NCBI GenBank assembly: GCA_016789725.1
Contig: JAEUQN010000040.1
Location: 1-42,755, forward strand
Source: Blastocatellia bacterium
Lineage (GTDB): Bacteria > Acidobacteriota > Blastocatellia > RBC074
Reading direction: 5' to 3'
DNA length: 42,755 nt
The notes beneath the pieces are model-generated. The model had not been told where the DNA came from, ran no database searches, and saw only the letters and a list, made by a program, of their open reading frames with translations. Both the position numbers and the translations under genes were made by a program. Below are positions 1 to 7,616 of the stretch, piece by piece; position 1 is the first letter of the stretch; every line of letters starts with the position of its first letter.

Positions 1-1
1 G

Positions 2-334
2 GAGCATTACCACGCCTTTCACGGGCGCACCGAACGGGAACTGCTACTGGCCAGCAGCGAGTTGCGCAAACGGCAAAGCCGCAGCACGCCGGTCTTCAAA
101 GCTTCGGCGCAAAAGCTAGCGGCGTTTTTGACCAGTGTGGAAGCACAGGAGACATTGCTGGTGCAACGGTTGCGTGATCTGGAAACGAAACAGATGTTTG
201 CCACACTTGATGGCCGGGCGTGCTTCGCGCACGAGTTGGCGCTGGCGCAACCCGCCGCACCAGCCGAACGCCCCACCGTGGCAGCGTTGCCGCGTGTGCC
301 GGACTGGGAGCCGGAACTGTACCCGGAGTATTGA
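2..334 (+). CDS. tnsB: TnsB/TniA-type (Mu-like) transposase, C-terminal fragment
   Basis: The reading frame is open from the left edge and ends with TGA at 332-334, so only about 110 C-terminal residues are present. The visible part is a helical, charged segment (near ELLLASSELRKR) and a Pro/Ala-rich tail ending in EPELYPEY. No catalytic DDE residues lie in the window. The assignment rests mainly on context: the next two genes are a TnsC-type ATPase and a TniQ protein, the standard downstream partners of the TnsB/TniA integrase, and in TnsB the C-terminal tail is what contacts the AAA+ ATPase. The next start codon is two bases after this stop, so the genes are one operon. The remainder of the gene and one transposon end should lie to the left of the window. 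Confidence 0.7.
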   Translation, partial: EHYHAFHGRTERELLLASSELRKRQSRSTPVFKASAQKLAAFLTSVEAQETLLVQRLRDLETKQMFATLDGRACFAHELALAQPAAPAERPTVAALPRVPDWEPELYPEY

Positions 335-336
335 AA

Positions 337-1503
337 ATGACAGAACTACCTGACACTTCCGTTGCCGCTATTGATCCGTTGCAACCGCTCAAGCAATTCA
401 CGATGGCGCATCCCAAACTACAGGCCATGCACGAAGAAGTACGGCAGGCGATCCGCGAACCCGGTGGCGCGAGCTTGTTGTTTTTACTGGGGCCGACCGG
501 CGTGGGCAAAACCACGCTGGTGGCGCGGCTGATGCAGCAACTCACGCTGGAACAAATGCCGGAACTCAGCACTGCACGCGAACGTCTCGCCGTCGCGGGG
601 CTGGAGGCCGAAGCGCCGCCACACGGCAACTACGATTTCAAGCAACATTTCAAGCGCTCGTTGCTAGCCTTGCAGGAAATCCTGATCGAGTACCGGCTGG
701 ATATGAGTGGACAGGTGCTCGCGGCACGCGAGTGCGGCAGCGTTATTATCAACGCCAAAACCAATGTCGCCGCCTTGCGCAGCGCGCTGGAGGATGCGCT
801 CAAGCGCCGCCGCCCGGCAGCCTTCTTCATTGACGAAGCGCATCACCTCGGCAAGGTCGCGGGCGGGCGCAAATTGCAGGATCACCTCGACGTCATCAAA
901 TCGCTGGCGAATCTGACCGACACGTTGCATGTGCTGGTCGGAACCTACGAATTGCAAAATCTGCTCCATCTGAGCGATCAACTGAGTCGCCGCAGCCGCA
1001 CCTTCCACTTTGCCCGTTACCGCGCCGGTGTGGCCGCCGACGTGCAAGCCTTTGACAACATCCTGTGGAATTTTCAGCAGCGGTTGCCTTTTGCCAAGTC
1101 CCCGGAATTGCGTACTCATAGTGCCTATTTGATGGAACGCAGCCTGGGCTGTGTCGGTGTACTGAAAGGCTGGTTGGTGCGTGCCGCCGCCCGGGCGTTG
1201 CAGCAAGACACGCCGACGCTGACGCTGGCACAGTTGCGGCAGACCGAACCGACCGATGGCGAATGGCGCAGCATGGCGGCGACCTTGCTCGCGGGCGAAG
1301 AAGCCTGGCGGGAATCGGAAGCGGAACTGGAAAAACTGCGCTGGCGCTTGCGGCAGGAACCGTCGTCTGTGCCTGCCACACCTGCCGCATCCACGTCGCC
1401 ATCAGCGCAGACCGCCACCGCACCACGCGGGCAGCGCCGTCCGGGCGAGCGTCGCCCACAGCGTGACCGCATTCGCCAAGGTGCCGAAGGTGATCTGCCA
1501 TGA
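337..1503 (+). CDS. tnsC: TnsC/TniB-type AAA+ transposition ATPase
   Basis: A 388-residue protein. The Walker A motif GPTGVGKTT is at residues 52-60 and the Walker B motif FFIDEAHH at about 163-170, both typical of TnsC/TniB regulators that polymerise on target DNA and bridge TniQ to the transposase. The last 50 or so residues are Pro/Ala/Arg-rich and probably disordered. ATG at 337 is chosen because it follows the transposase stop by two bases; an in-frame GTG-type extension upstream would lie wholly inside the transposase gene. The stop overlaps the tniQ start in an ATGA, so translation is probably coupled. It could be called TniB or TnsC; without TnsA or a resolvase in the window the subfamily cannot be decided. 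Confidence 0.85.
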   Translation: MTELPDTSVAAIDPLQPLKQFTMAHPKLQAMHEEVRQAIREPGGASLLFLLGPTGVGKTTLVARLMQQLTLEQMPELSTARERLAVAGLEAEAPPHGNYDFKQHFKRSLLALQEILIEYRLDMSGQVLAARECGSVIINAKTNVAALRSALEDALKRRRPAAFFIDEAHHLGKVAGGRKLQDHLDVIKSLANLTDTLHVLVGTYELQNLLHLSDQLSRRSRTFHFARYRAGVAADVQAFDNILWNFQQRLPFAKSPELRTHSAYLMERSLGCVGVLKGWLVRAAARALQQDTPTLTLAQLRQTEPTDGEWRSMAATLLAGEEAWRESEAELEKLRWRLRQEPSSVPATPAASTSPSAQTATAPRGQRRPGERRPQRDRIRQGAEGDLP

Positions 1504-3311
1504 TGAACCTCGCGCCACCGCGTTACGAAGCTTGGGATTTGCGCTTGCCCTCACTCACGCCCCGCACGGCACTCGCACCGCTCGCGCCGCAGGGGATGGG
1601 CACGCCGCTGACGGAAGGCCTGACCAGCTTCCTGGCGCGGTTGGCCTATACGCACCGCCTGAGCGTGGGCGATTTGTTGCTGCATTACTACCTGCCGCAA
1701 CTGCGCAAAGAGCGCGGACGGGAAGATTTCCGCCGTGCGTTCGACCTGCACAAAATGGTGGCGGCCAATGGCGCGGATACGCTGGCGCGCGACTTGGTTG
1801 ACCTAACGGAACGCTGCACCGGACAGTCGCAACTCAAAGCTATGACCTTGATCTGCTGGGAAGCCGTCGTGCCGCGTCTGGATTTATTGCGCCCGCGCCG
1901 CGCCTGGTGTGCGGCTTGTTACGCAGCGCAGGCGGCGGCGGGACACATGCCCTGGGATGCGTTGTGCTGGATGTTGCGCCCGGTGCGCGTGTGCCCGCGC
2001 CATCAGCAGCCGCTTCGTGAGCAATGTCCCCAGTGCCAACGCCGGAGCGTGCCGGTGCTGCAACGCTATCTGCCAGGTTGGTGTGCGCATTGCGGCAGTT
2101 GGCTGGGCGCGGCGACAACCGGAGCCGCGCCCGCCGTGGGAGAAGACGAGGAAATAGGATTTTGGATGGCGGAGCAGTGCGGCGCGGTCCTAGCCGCTAC
2201 GCCGCAATTATCCGCGCCGCCTGTACGGGAGAATGTTGTGGAGGCGGTGCGCCACTGCTGCGAGGAGTGGCTGGAAGGCCACACCAATTGGCTTGCGCGT
2301 CTCTTGCAGGTCGCAGACTCGAGTGCACGCTGGTGGTACACAGGGCGCAACTTGCCGCCCCTGCGCTTGCTCGCCCAACTGAGCTATTGGACGAAAGTGC
2401 CGTTGCTCCACTTTTTGCTGGAGCCAGCCGCCGTGTCGCAGGGATTGCGGCACGCGCCACCGCCGCCCGAATTTGCGGTGCGCAAGGACGGCATCAGCCA
2501 ACTGCATCGCCGGAATCCGGTGGCCTGCGAGAAAGTGCGAGCGCACATGGAAGCCGCTTTACAAGAGCTGCCGCCGCCCTCGCTGGCGCAGGTCGCGGCG
2601 CGTCTGGGGTACCGTTGCGCGACCACGCTGTGGTGCAAATTTCCGGAGCTGAGTAACCAACTGAGCGCCCGCCGCCGCGCCGCCGTGCAAGCACCAGGCG
2701 GGCGGCAGGCTGCGTCCACCGCAGCCTGGACGTATCCGACCGAGGAACAACTGCGGGAATTGCTGGAACAGGAGATCGCGGCTCCCGCTCCCAGATCGCC
2801 CCTTCGCTTGGGGCAGGATTGTGGCTACTACAATAGTGCGCCTTTGCGCCGCAAGTTTCCCGCGTTGTATCAGGCGTTGTTAGCGCAACGTGAAGTGCGA
2901 CGCGCCGAAGCTTTGACGGTGCGGCGCACGCAGTGCCGTCAGGCGTTGGAAATAGCTTTGCTAGAAACGCCGCCGCCGACCCTCAAAGCCGTCGCGTACC
3001 GCGTCGTGGGCGTGGAGACCGGTTTCCTGCGTCAGCATTTTGCGGAACTCTGTGATCGGCTGGCTGCCCGCCGACAGACCGCGCGCGCCGCGCGGATCAA
3101 AGTCGTGGGGGACACATTACAACAAGCGTTGGCGACCGACCCACCACGCTCGCTGCACCAACTGGCGCACGAAGTGGGCTACCACTTCACTACGTTGACG
3201 ATCCATTTCCCGGAACTTTGTCGCGCCTTGATTGAACGATTCGCCACGGCGGCGCGGCAAAGGACGGCGGACAAAGAGCAAGCCAAAGTCCTCTACACGG
3301 TTGATTCATGA
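1500..3311 (+). CDS. tniQ: TniQ/TnsD-family target-selection protein with four C-terminal HTH-like repeats
   Basis: A 603-residue protein. The N-terminal half is TniQ-like with two zinc-binding clusters: C137, C140, C165, H168 and C176, C179, C195, C198. The C-terminal half carries four copies of a roughly 45-residue unit at about 346-391, 415-464, 478-525 and 537-582. Each has a Pro-rich start, a helix-turn-helix core (LAQVAARLGY in the first, LHQLAHEVGY in the last) and an ending like FPELxxxLxxR. Such an array would read a long specific target, as TnsD does at attTn7, whereas the short Cascade-associated TniQ proteins lack it. It starts inside the tnsC stop (ATGA). The reading frame is intact. 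Family call is firm; the DNA-binding role of the repeats is inferred. Confidence 0.85.
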   Translation: MMNLAPPRYEAWDLRLPSLTPRTALAPLAPQGMGTPLTEGLTSFLARLAYTHRLSVGDLLLHYYLPQLRKERGREDFRRAFDLHKMVAANGADTLARDLVDLTERCTGQSQLKAMTLICWEAVVPRLDLLRPRRAWCAACYAAQAAAGHMPWDALCWMLRPVRVCPRHQQPLREQCPQCQRRSVPVLQRYLPGWCAHCGSWLGAATTGAAPAVGEDEEIGFWMAEQCGAVLAATPQLSAPPVRENVVEAVRHCCEEWLEGHTNWLARLLQVADSSARWWYTGRNLPPLRLLAQLSYWTKVPLLHFLLEPAAVSQGLRHAPPPPEFAVRKDGISQLHRRNPVACEKVRAHMEAALQELPPPSLAQVAARLGYRCATTLWCKFPELSNQLSARRRAAVQAPGGRQAASTAAWTYPTEEQLRELLEQEIAAPAPRSPLRLGQDCGYYNSAPLRRKFPALYQALLAQREVRRAEALTVRRTQCRQALEIALLETPPPTLKAVAYRVVGVETGFLRQHFAELCDRLAARRQTARAARIKVVGDTLQQALATDPPRSLHQLAHEVGYHFTTLTIHFPELCRALIERFATAARQRTADKEQAKVLYTVDS

Positions 3312-3640
3312 AGAGACATTTAAGCGAATGTACTGCGGTGGAAGCGAAACCTGGCGCGGCGCGCCATCTTTTACTTCAAGTCATACTGACGGCGGAGAAC
3401 CGTTGCTCCATTCATCGCGTATCGCCTTACGGGTGCAGTCACTTCGATGCGCATCAAAGCCATGCTGAAGCGGATGAGAGAAGTTTGAAGGGGCTTGCAG
3501 CCATTGCGCGCGAGTGGAAAGTTGGTGGGTTGTATGCACACCTTTGGACAATCTTGCACGCAATGAATCGTCGAGCGCCTTCACCTTTAGAGAACAAGGC
3601 ACATCTCAAGCAAGCTCTGGTCAATCGTGGGCCCAAATAA
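3308..3640 (+). CDS. Small protein of unknown function coupled to tniQ
   Basis: A 110-residue frame whose ATG overlaps the tniQ stop (ATGA), the same coupling seen between the two upstream genes. That makes it a plausible last gene of the transposition operon. It contains several His and Cys residues in the centre (around CSIHRVSPYGCSHFDAHQSH) but no motif I recognise. Its 3' end runs 20 bases into the convergent DUF6527 gene. Composition is less GC-biased at third positions than tniQ, so it might instead be a chance frame or a residue of older DNA at a junction. Confidence 0.4.
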   Translation: MKRHLSECTAVEAKPGAARHLLLQVILTAENRCSIHRVSPYGCSHFDAHQSHAEADERSLKGLAAIAREWKVGGLYAHLWTILHAMNRRAPSPLENKAHLKQALVNRGPK

Positions 3641-3959
3641 TTTGACCATTCTGTAACCAAAAATGGCTACGACATCCCACCATACGATGAACGGATGGGT
3701 GCAAACTGATGATGCCCCACTTGTGCCTCATAAACTCCCAACAGGGACGTTCAGAAGGATCGAGATTGAGGTATAAATGCTCACCACATCCGCACGGGCA
3801 AAGCATGACAGCAAACCATAGATGCTCGTTTTCCCCCACCAGGTAAACTAACGTTCGTTCTAATTCATCAGGGACTTCTGCAACCTTCGCAGCTCTAATT
3901 TTCTGTTGCCCGCCAAACCACTGTCGTAACCCTTCCCATAATTTTCGCAGCCAGTTCAT
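3621..3959 (-). CDS. DUF6527 family protein of the ubiquitin-like conjugation operon
   Basis: A 112-residue protein. It has the DUF6527 signature: CPCGCGE with C54, C56 and C58, then a Trp-rich stretch, SLHPSV at 85-90 and GCRSHFW at 95-101. The Cys/His pattern suggests a metal site, and the conserved-looking Ser/His residues would allow a hydrolase. DUF6527 proteins recur in bacterial operons with ubiquitin-like, E2 and E1/JAB genes, and a protease role has been proposed; I treat that as recalled knowledge, not something visible here. The start overlaps the stop of the JAB-E1 gene (ATGA), so it is the last gene of that operon. Confidence 0.8.
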   Translation of the reverse strand: MNWLRKLWEGLRQWFGGQQKIRAAKVAEVPDELERTLVYLVGENEHLWFAVMLCPCGCGEHLYLNLDPSERPCWEFMRHKWGIISLHPSVHRMVGCRSHFWLQNGQIIWAHD

Positions 3960-5368
3960 CGCGTCGCTCCCCTCAAAAGCTCTCCGCTCAAAGAAGTGAG
4001 ATCAAGCAGCGGGTTGACATCTCCCCGCCCAACGTGGCGCGACAATACTGAACAAGGTTCATTGTCAACGTCACTATAAATCGCACCTTGTGTCAGGCTA
4101 ATACAGTGAATGGCATAATCAGCATTACTATCGTCGCGGCAACGATGTAACCGCAGCAAAAATTCGTTCACCGCAAGGCTGGCGAAATACATATTGATGC
4201 TAATGACCGCTGGGCGATCTTCTGCAACACCGATGATGTATTTTGACTGAAGCTGCTCTTGATAGACTTCAGGATTTGTACGTTTCAGATCGGCAGCCCG
4301 TAATTGCTCCAACGTATAAACCCCACGACTGAGCAAACTGGAACGATCTGCTTGCAAATAATGGACAGTGCCGCAAATCTGGTTGACGCCTCCCTGTCCA
4401 TCCGCATCCAGTCGCACGCCAACATCAAAGTAGGGAACAAGGTAATAAACAGCCAAACGATTGAGAAGATACCTTCCATCAACACTGTCTACGCATCCGA
4501 AAATCACGTCACACTCAGCCACGGCTTTGATGACATCAGGGCAATGGAGATTTTCAGGGAGCGGTAAAACTTCGGTTTCAAGCCCCGTTCGCGCAATTTC
4601 ATCGGCGAGTACTTTAACCTTGTATCGTCCTTGCCGGGCATCATCCATCGTCGCACCAAGAATTCGATTCAGGTTTTTCACTTCGACCCGATCAGGATCA
4701 ACGAGAACCAGTCGCCCGACGCCTAATCGCTTTAGCTGCTCGACGACTGGGCTACCTGTGCCAGAGCAACCAACCACTGCCACGGATAATTTTCGGAGCG
4801 TCTGCGCGGTTCCTCCCCCAAACGCTTGCGCGTGACGCTGCGTATAAGCAGGCAATGTCTCGTCCCCTTCTCCTGAAAACCAGAAATATAAATCATCGCC
4901 AGCCACGGCGATTTTGCTAATGGGAATAGACTGACCGGTCGGAAGGATTACGCGCGCGATCAGTTCACCGTCCGACATCATTATTGCGCTGGCGTGAATA
5001 AGGTCATCATCAAACCAGCCATACACCGACCGGAACAGATCAATGTCAGCTTCATCATCAAAGTTGGAAAACTCCCTCAGCCCTCCTGGATGGCTATGGA
5101 TTTTTAGGAGCGCAAGTTTTTCCTTCATCGCTTTATCAAGTAAGTCAGGCAGGAATTCCGTCATCCAACGAACACGGTTAGGCGTTCGTTCGAGATAACA
5201 ATCAGAAGGAACAGCGATGATTTCCCTGACCGTCAGGGTATAGCGGTTGTCGGTTCTCAGCGTCCCACATAAGGCAAACACGACAGACTCATTTTCATCG
5301 CCCGGAAAAAGCATTGCGTTGATTTGGCGATGCTGATCTCCGGTGATTCGTAATCCGTATTTTTTCAT
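3956..5368 (-). CDS. JAB (JAMM) isopeptidase fused to ThiF/E1-like adenylyltransferase
   Basis: A 470-residue two-domain protein. The N-terminal JAB domain (about 1-165) has the zinc signature HSHP with H91 and H93, followed by S101 and D104, and E27 as the candidate catalytic acid. The ThiF/E1 domain (about 185-400) has the nucleotide loop GCSGTG at 200-205, LVDPD at 222-226, NLNR at 232-235 and CVDSVDGR at 292-299. The predicted role is activation of the C-terminal glycine of the small partner by adenylation and removal of conjugates by the JAB domain. A canonical E1 catalytic cysteine is not obvious to me. Fusion of JAB and E1 is a known arrangement in bacterial ubiquitin-like (6E/Bub-type) operons. 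Start ATG 4 bases after the E2 stop. Confidence 0.9.
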   Translation of the reverse strand: MKKYGLRITGDQHRQINAMLFPGDENESVVFALCGTLRTDNRYTLTVREIIAVPSDCYLERTPNRVRWMTEFLPDLLDKAMKEKLALLKIHSHPGGLREFSNFDDEADIDLFRSVYGWFDDDLIHASAIMMSDGELIARVILPTGQSIPISKIAVAGDDLYFWFSGEGDETLPAYTQRHAQAFGGGTAQTLRKLSVAVVGCSGTGSPVVEQLKRLGVGRLVLVDPDRVEVKNLNRILGATMDDARQGRYKVKVLADEIARTGLETEVLPLPENLHCPDVIKAVAECDVIFGCVDSVDGRYLLNRLAVYYLVPYFDVGVRLDADGQGGVNQICGTVHYLQADRSSLLSRGVYTLEQLRAADLKRTNPEVYQEQLQSKYIIGVAEDRPAVISINMYFASLAVNEFLLRLHRCRDDSNADYAIHCISLTQGAIYSDVDNEPCSVLSRHVGRGDVNPLLDLTSLSGELLRGATR

Positions 5369-5371
5369 TTG

Positions 5372-5767
5372 TCACTTCTCCAATTCACTTTCGAGCCAGT
5401 AACTGACCAGAGTGAGGTGCGAGGAAAGATCATCAATGCCCGGTCTCCATGCATTTTCAGCCGTGTAGTGTCGCGACCAGCGTTGGAATGATTTTCCGTC
5501 AATCGTTTGCTGACAGATTGCCCTGATCGCGCACCCGTTAAGGCGAGTAAGATCGGGCGAAAAATAGATCATATCAAGCGAAGTATCGGGGTAACTGTCC
5601 GGGATCATCACCGCTACTGTGACCTGCTGGTGGTTATAACCAGCAGGCACAGCGAAGCCGTGAATCAGTACCCATAAACAATTCAAATCGCGAATGGCTT
5701 CCCATTGGCAACCTGATTGTTCCAGAAACCTCACATCCGGTTCCGGCAAAGAAAACTGTCTTCGCAT
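5372..5767 (-). CDS. E2-like ubiquitin-conjugating enzyme (prokaryotic E2 family E type)
   Basis: A 131-residue protein. It shows the bacterial E2 outline: a beta-strand region ending in VMIPDSYPDTSLDMIYFSP, corresponding to the E2 YPxxxP region, then a Cys pair (C79 and C85) and the FQRWSRH motif near 95-101, followed by a helix (DDLSSHLTLVSYWLESEL). This is the pattern of the short E2 proteins found next to multiubiquitin genes. It would accept the activated ubiquitin-like protein from the E1 domain encoded next. A GGAGGG ribosome site lies 7 bases before the ATG, and the gap to the ubiquitin-like gene is 4 bases. Which cysteine is catalytic is not settled by the sequence. Confidence 0.82.
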   Translation of the reverse strand: MRRQFSLPEPDVRFLEQSGCQWEAIRDLNCLWVLIHGFAVPAGYNHQQVTVAVMIPDSYPDTSLDMIYFSPDLTRLNGCAIRAICQQTIDGKSFQRWSRHYTAENAWRPGIDDLSSHLTLVSYWLESELEK

Positions 5768-5771
5768 TCTT

Positions 5772-6098
5772 TTAGCCCTCCGTTTGATCGAGCGGTAACG
5801 TCATAAAACGCTCCACGCCGGGTCGGGTGAAATCGGCTTTCTCATCCAGGCCGATATTCTCCTTTTGCCCGCCACACAGCTTCTGATAAATGCGGTAGCG
5901 TTCGGGCGGCGTTTTCTGCGCAAGTTGCAACAGTTGCCGCCCTGTTAGGAAAGGCACTTCGACAACATATTGCTGTTTGTCAATCCGAATCCGATAGCGT
6001 TTGGCCTTTGGCGGATGGCGATTGGCTTTGGCATACTCTTCGAGGTCAATAATCTCATCAGTAAGTTCAGCGTCTTTTTCTAGTCCAAGGTTTTCCAT
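5772..6098 (-). CDS. Ubiquitin-like protein (multiubiquitin-domain family, single domain)
   Basis: A 108-residue protein. Residues 1-32 form an acidic flexible leader, and about 33-103 make one ubiquitin-like beta-grasp domain (RYRIRIDKQQYVVEVPFLTG, then a helix LLQLAQKT, then a late strand RFMTLPLD). It ends in a single exposed glycine (QTEG), so it could be adenylated without processing. The family usually carries one to several tandem domains; here only one is visible. ATG at 6098 is preceded by TTGGAG with a 9-base spacer, which is better than an upstream in-frame TTG at 6125. First gene of the four-gene conjugation operon. Confidence 0.85.
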   Translation of the reverse strand: MENLGLEKDAELTDEIIDLEEYAKANRHPPKAKRYRIRIDKQQYVVEVPFLTGRQLLQLAQKTPPERYRIYQKLCGGQKENIGLDEKADFTRPGVERFMTLPLDQTEG

Positions 6099-6128
6099 AA
6101 ATAAAAACTCCAAGCTAAATCTCAATAA

Positions 6129-6256
6129 ACAGAGACCGGATTGTCTCTGTCATAAAAGACGTTGAAGCGTGACACCCCCAATACTCCTTGGTTTGTCACG
6201 CTTCTGCGTATACTTATTTGTGCGCCAAAAGATAACCACGTGGCTGGAGTTGAAAT
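6129..6256. promoter_or_regulatory. Divergent regulatory spacer with two inverted repeats
   Basis: The spacer between the conjugation operon (minus) and the sigma-factor operon (plus). It has a 7-bp inverted repeat (ACAGAGA at 6129-6135, TCTCTGT at 6144-6150) and an 11-bp perfect one (GAAGCGTGACA at 6164-6174, TGTCACGCTTC at 6194-6204). The right arm of the second lies directly before TATACT at 6209-6214, a candidate -10 box for the sigma gene. A GGAG ribosome site is 7 bases before the sigma ATG. The palindromes could be operators for the encoded HTH protein or promoter elements for the encoded sigma factor. No clear -35 box was found. Confidence 0.55.
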
Positions 6257-6985
6257 ATGGATCCAAAAATGAACACCCGCGACAGGTCTGCCATCTCAGA
6301 CCTGTCAGAACAAGACTTACTGGGGCTTATGGCTCAAAAGGTTGAGAATCAGGAAGTCGCTACGCTAGCTTATGAAGAATTATATCGGCGACATCACCGC
6401 TATCTATACTATGTTGCAGTGAAAAAGCTTGGATTGAAGCAAGAGTCAGATCGTCACGATCTTGTTCAGTCGTCGTTTCTCCGTGTTTATGAAAAAGCTC
6501 ATAAATACGAACCCGGCGTAGATACAGATGAGAATCAATCGATAGCAAGATTTCTCAAATGGCTTGGTGTTATTGCGCGGCATATTCTGATTGATATGCA
6601 CCGAAAACAACGAGGCATACGGTTACTAAGCTATGAAGATCAAGAGGTAGCACAGCAAGCAAATGCTCGTGTCATTCGAGCCAAGCTCGATAATCTTGTA
6701 ATCTCAAAGTCACCTGAAATGACCGCTATTCAGGCCGCCCTAGATAATTTATCAGAAAGAGAGCGACATATTATCCGCGTTACCTGGCAACATCATGAAC
6801 GTGGGAAGAAACAGCAACGACTACCAACAGAAGTAATAGCCGAGTTAGCGCGAATCTATGGAGTCACGCCAGCATATATCCGTAAGCTTAGAGAGCGGGC
6901 GATGGAATCAATAAAAACCAATGGACAGGTTCAAGCTCGACTAGCCCAAATTGCGAAGGAGAAAAGTAATGAGCAGCACAAGTAA
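6257..6985 (+). CDS. Sigma-70 family (ECF-like) RNA polymerase sigma factor
   Basis: A 242-residue protein. The sigma region 2 analogue spans about 38-95 (LAYEELYRRHHRYLYY, then DLVQSSFLRVYEKAHKY and a Trp-containing segment FLKWLGVIARHILID). Region 4 is at about 168-230, with LSERERHIIRVTW and the HTH IAELARIYGVTPAYIRKLRERAM. A linker of about 40 residues separates them. It would direct RNA polymerase to a small set of promoters, possibly those in the divergent spacer. The next gene overlaps its end by 17 bases. Sigma genes beside helicase-type defence genes are unusual and suggest a self-contained regulon. ATG at 6257 follows a GGAG; M5 is an alternative start. Confidence 0.88.
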   Translation: MDPKMNTRDRSAISDLSEQDLLGLMAQKVENQEVATLAYEELYRRHHRYLYYVAVKKLGLKQESDRHDLVQSSFLRVYEKAHKYEPGVDTDENQSIARFLKWLGVIARHILIDMHRKQRGIRLLSYEDQEVAQQANARVIRAKLDNLVISKSPEMTAIQAALDNLSERERHIIRVTWQHHERGKKQQRLPTEVIAELARIYGVTPAYIRKLRERAMESIKTNGQVQARLAQIAKEKSNEQHK

Positions 6986-7616
6986 TTCAATCTCTAATCA
7001 AGGAAAAATTGATGATGACATGATTTTGGAAGATAAAATCTACGAAGCTCTACGTGAAAGAGGATGGCTGATACCGGAGACAGAAGAAGAAGTATTGCGA
7101 GCTTTAACTGAGATGGAAATTGATCCGATAGATTTTCCATCAGAGCTTGCGGTTCCACCAAAGCTTGCAGGAGAACCGCAAAATGGAGCTACACCATTAG
7201 CCTCAAAAGACAGCAAAGCTCAGGTAATTGATGAACCATTGGGCTTTTCGACAGCAGTTAAATCCAAAACGGTTTTAGAATTCCTGCGCGAGAGTACCGG
7301 GAAGAAGCCTTCAGAAATCTCAAATGAAATGGGAGCGAATACGATCTTCCTGTCTAATATTTCTCGTTATGCCGATGTAATTGACATTAGTACCCGACAA
7401 AAAATAGCCAACATCGCAGAACAGAAATTTCAAGTACCTGCCAATGCAGTAATGCATTGCTTCGAGCAATCAAGGCAAGAGAAAGTCGCAGCACTTCGTA
7501 AAACGTCCTTTGGTGAGTCAAAGGCAATAACGTATGAGGAAATCGTCAATAGCTCTGGCATGAATGAGGAAGCTAAACGCTTCTGGTTATCTTTAGCTAA
7601 GAAAGGACTTGAGTAA
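6969..7616 (+). CDS. Putative XRE-like HTH regulator, possible sigma-factor antagonist
   Basis: A 215-residue protein. The N-terminal 100 residues are acidic and low in structure. A lambda-repressor-like helix region follows at about 98-152 (TVLEFLRESTGKKPSEISNE, then FLSNISRYADVIDISTRQ), and the C-terminus is basic and helical. The position between a sigma factor and an ImmA/IrrE protein is the pattern of a repressor that an ImmA-type protease cleaves, as in ICEBs1 ImmR/ImmA; that is inference. ATG at 6969 is chosen for its GGAG nine bases upstream. It overlaps the sigma gene by 17 bases and shares TAATG with the next gene. It could instead be an anti-sigma factor. Confidence 0.6.
   Translation: MSSTSNSISNQGKIDDDMILEDKIYEALRERGWLIPETEEEVLRALTEMEIDPIDFPSELAVPPKLAGEPQNGATPLASKDSKAQVIDEPLGFSTAVKSKTVLEFLRESTGKKPSEISNEMGANTIFLSNISRYADVIDISTRQKIANIAEQKFQVPANAVMHCFEQSRQEKVAALRKTSFGESKAITYEEIVNSSGMNEEAKRFWLSLAKKGLE

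Noticed and set aside
96..629. Long minus-strand frame over the transposase tail and tnsC start
   Set aside because: GC-rich antisense shadow of two well-supported plus-strand genes, with no family resemblance.
1..3640. CRISPR-associated transposon
   Set aside because: No cas genes follow tniQ, the TniQ is long with HTH repeats, and the mini array at 23.3 kb is far away and degenerate.
3621..6098. Assignment of the ubiquitin-like operon to the four-gene Bil (ISG15-like) system
   Set aside because: Here JAB and E1 are fused and DUF6527 is present, and the ubiquitin-like gene is multiubiquitin-like. That fits the other (6E/Bub-type) group better.
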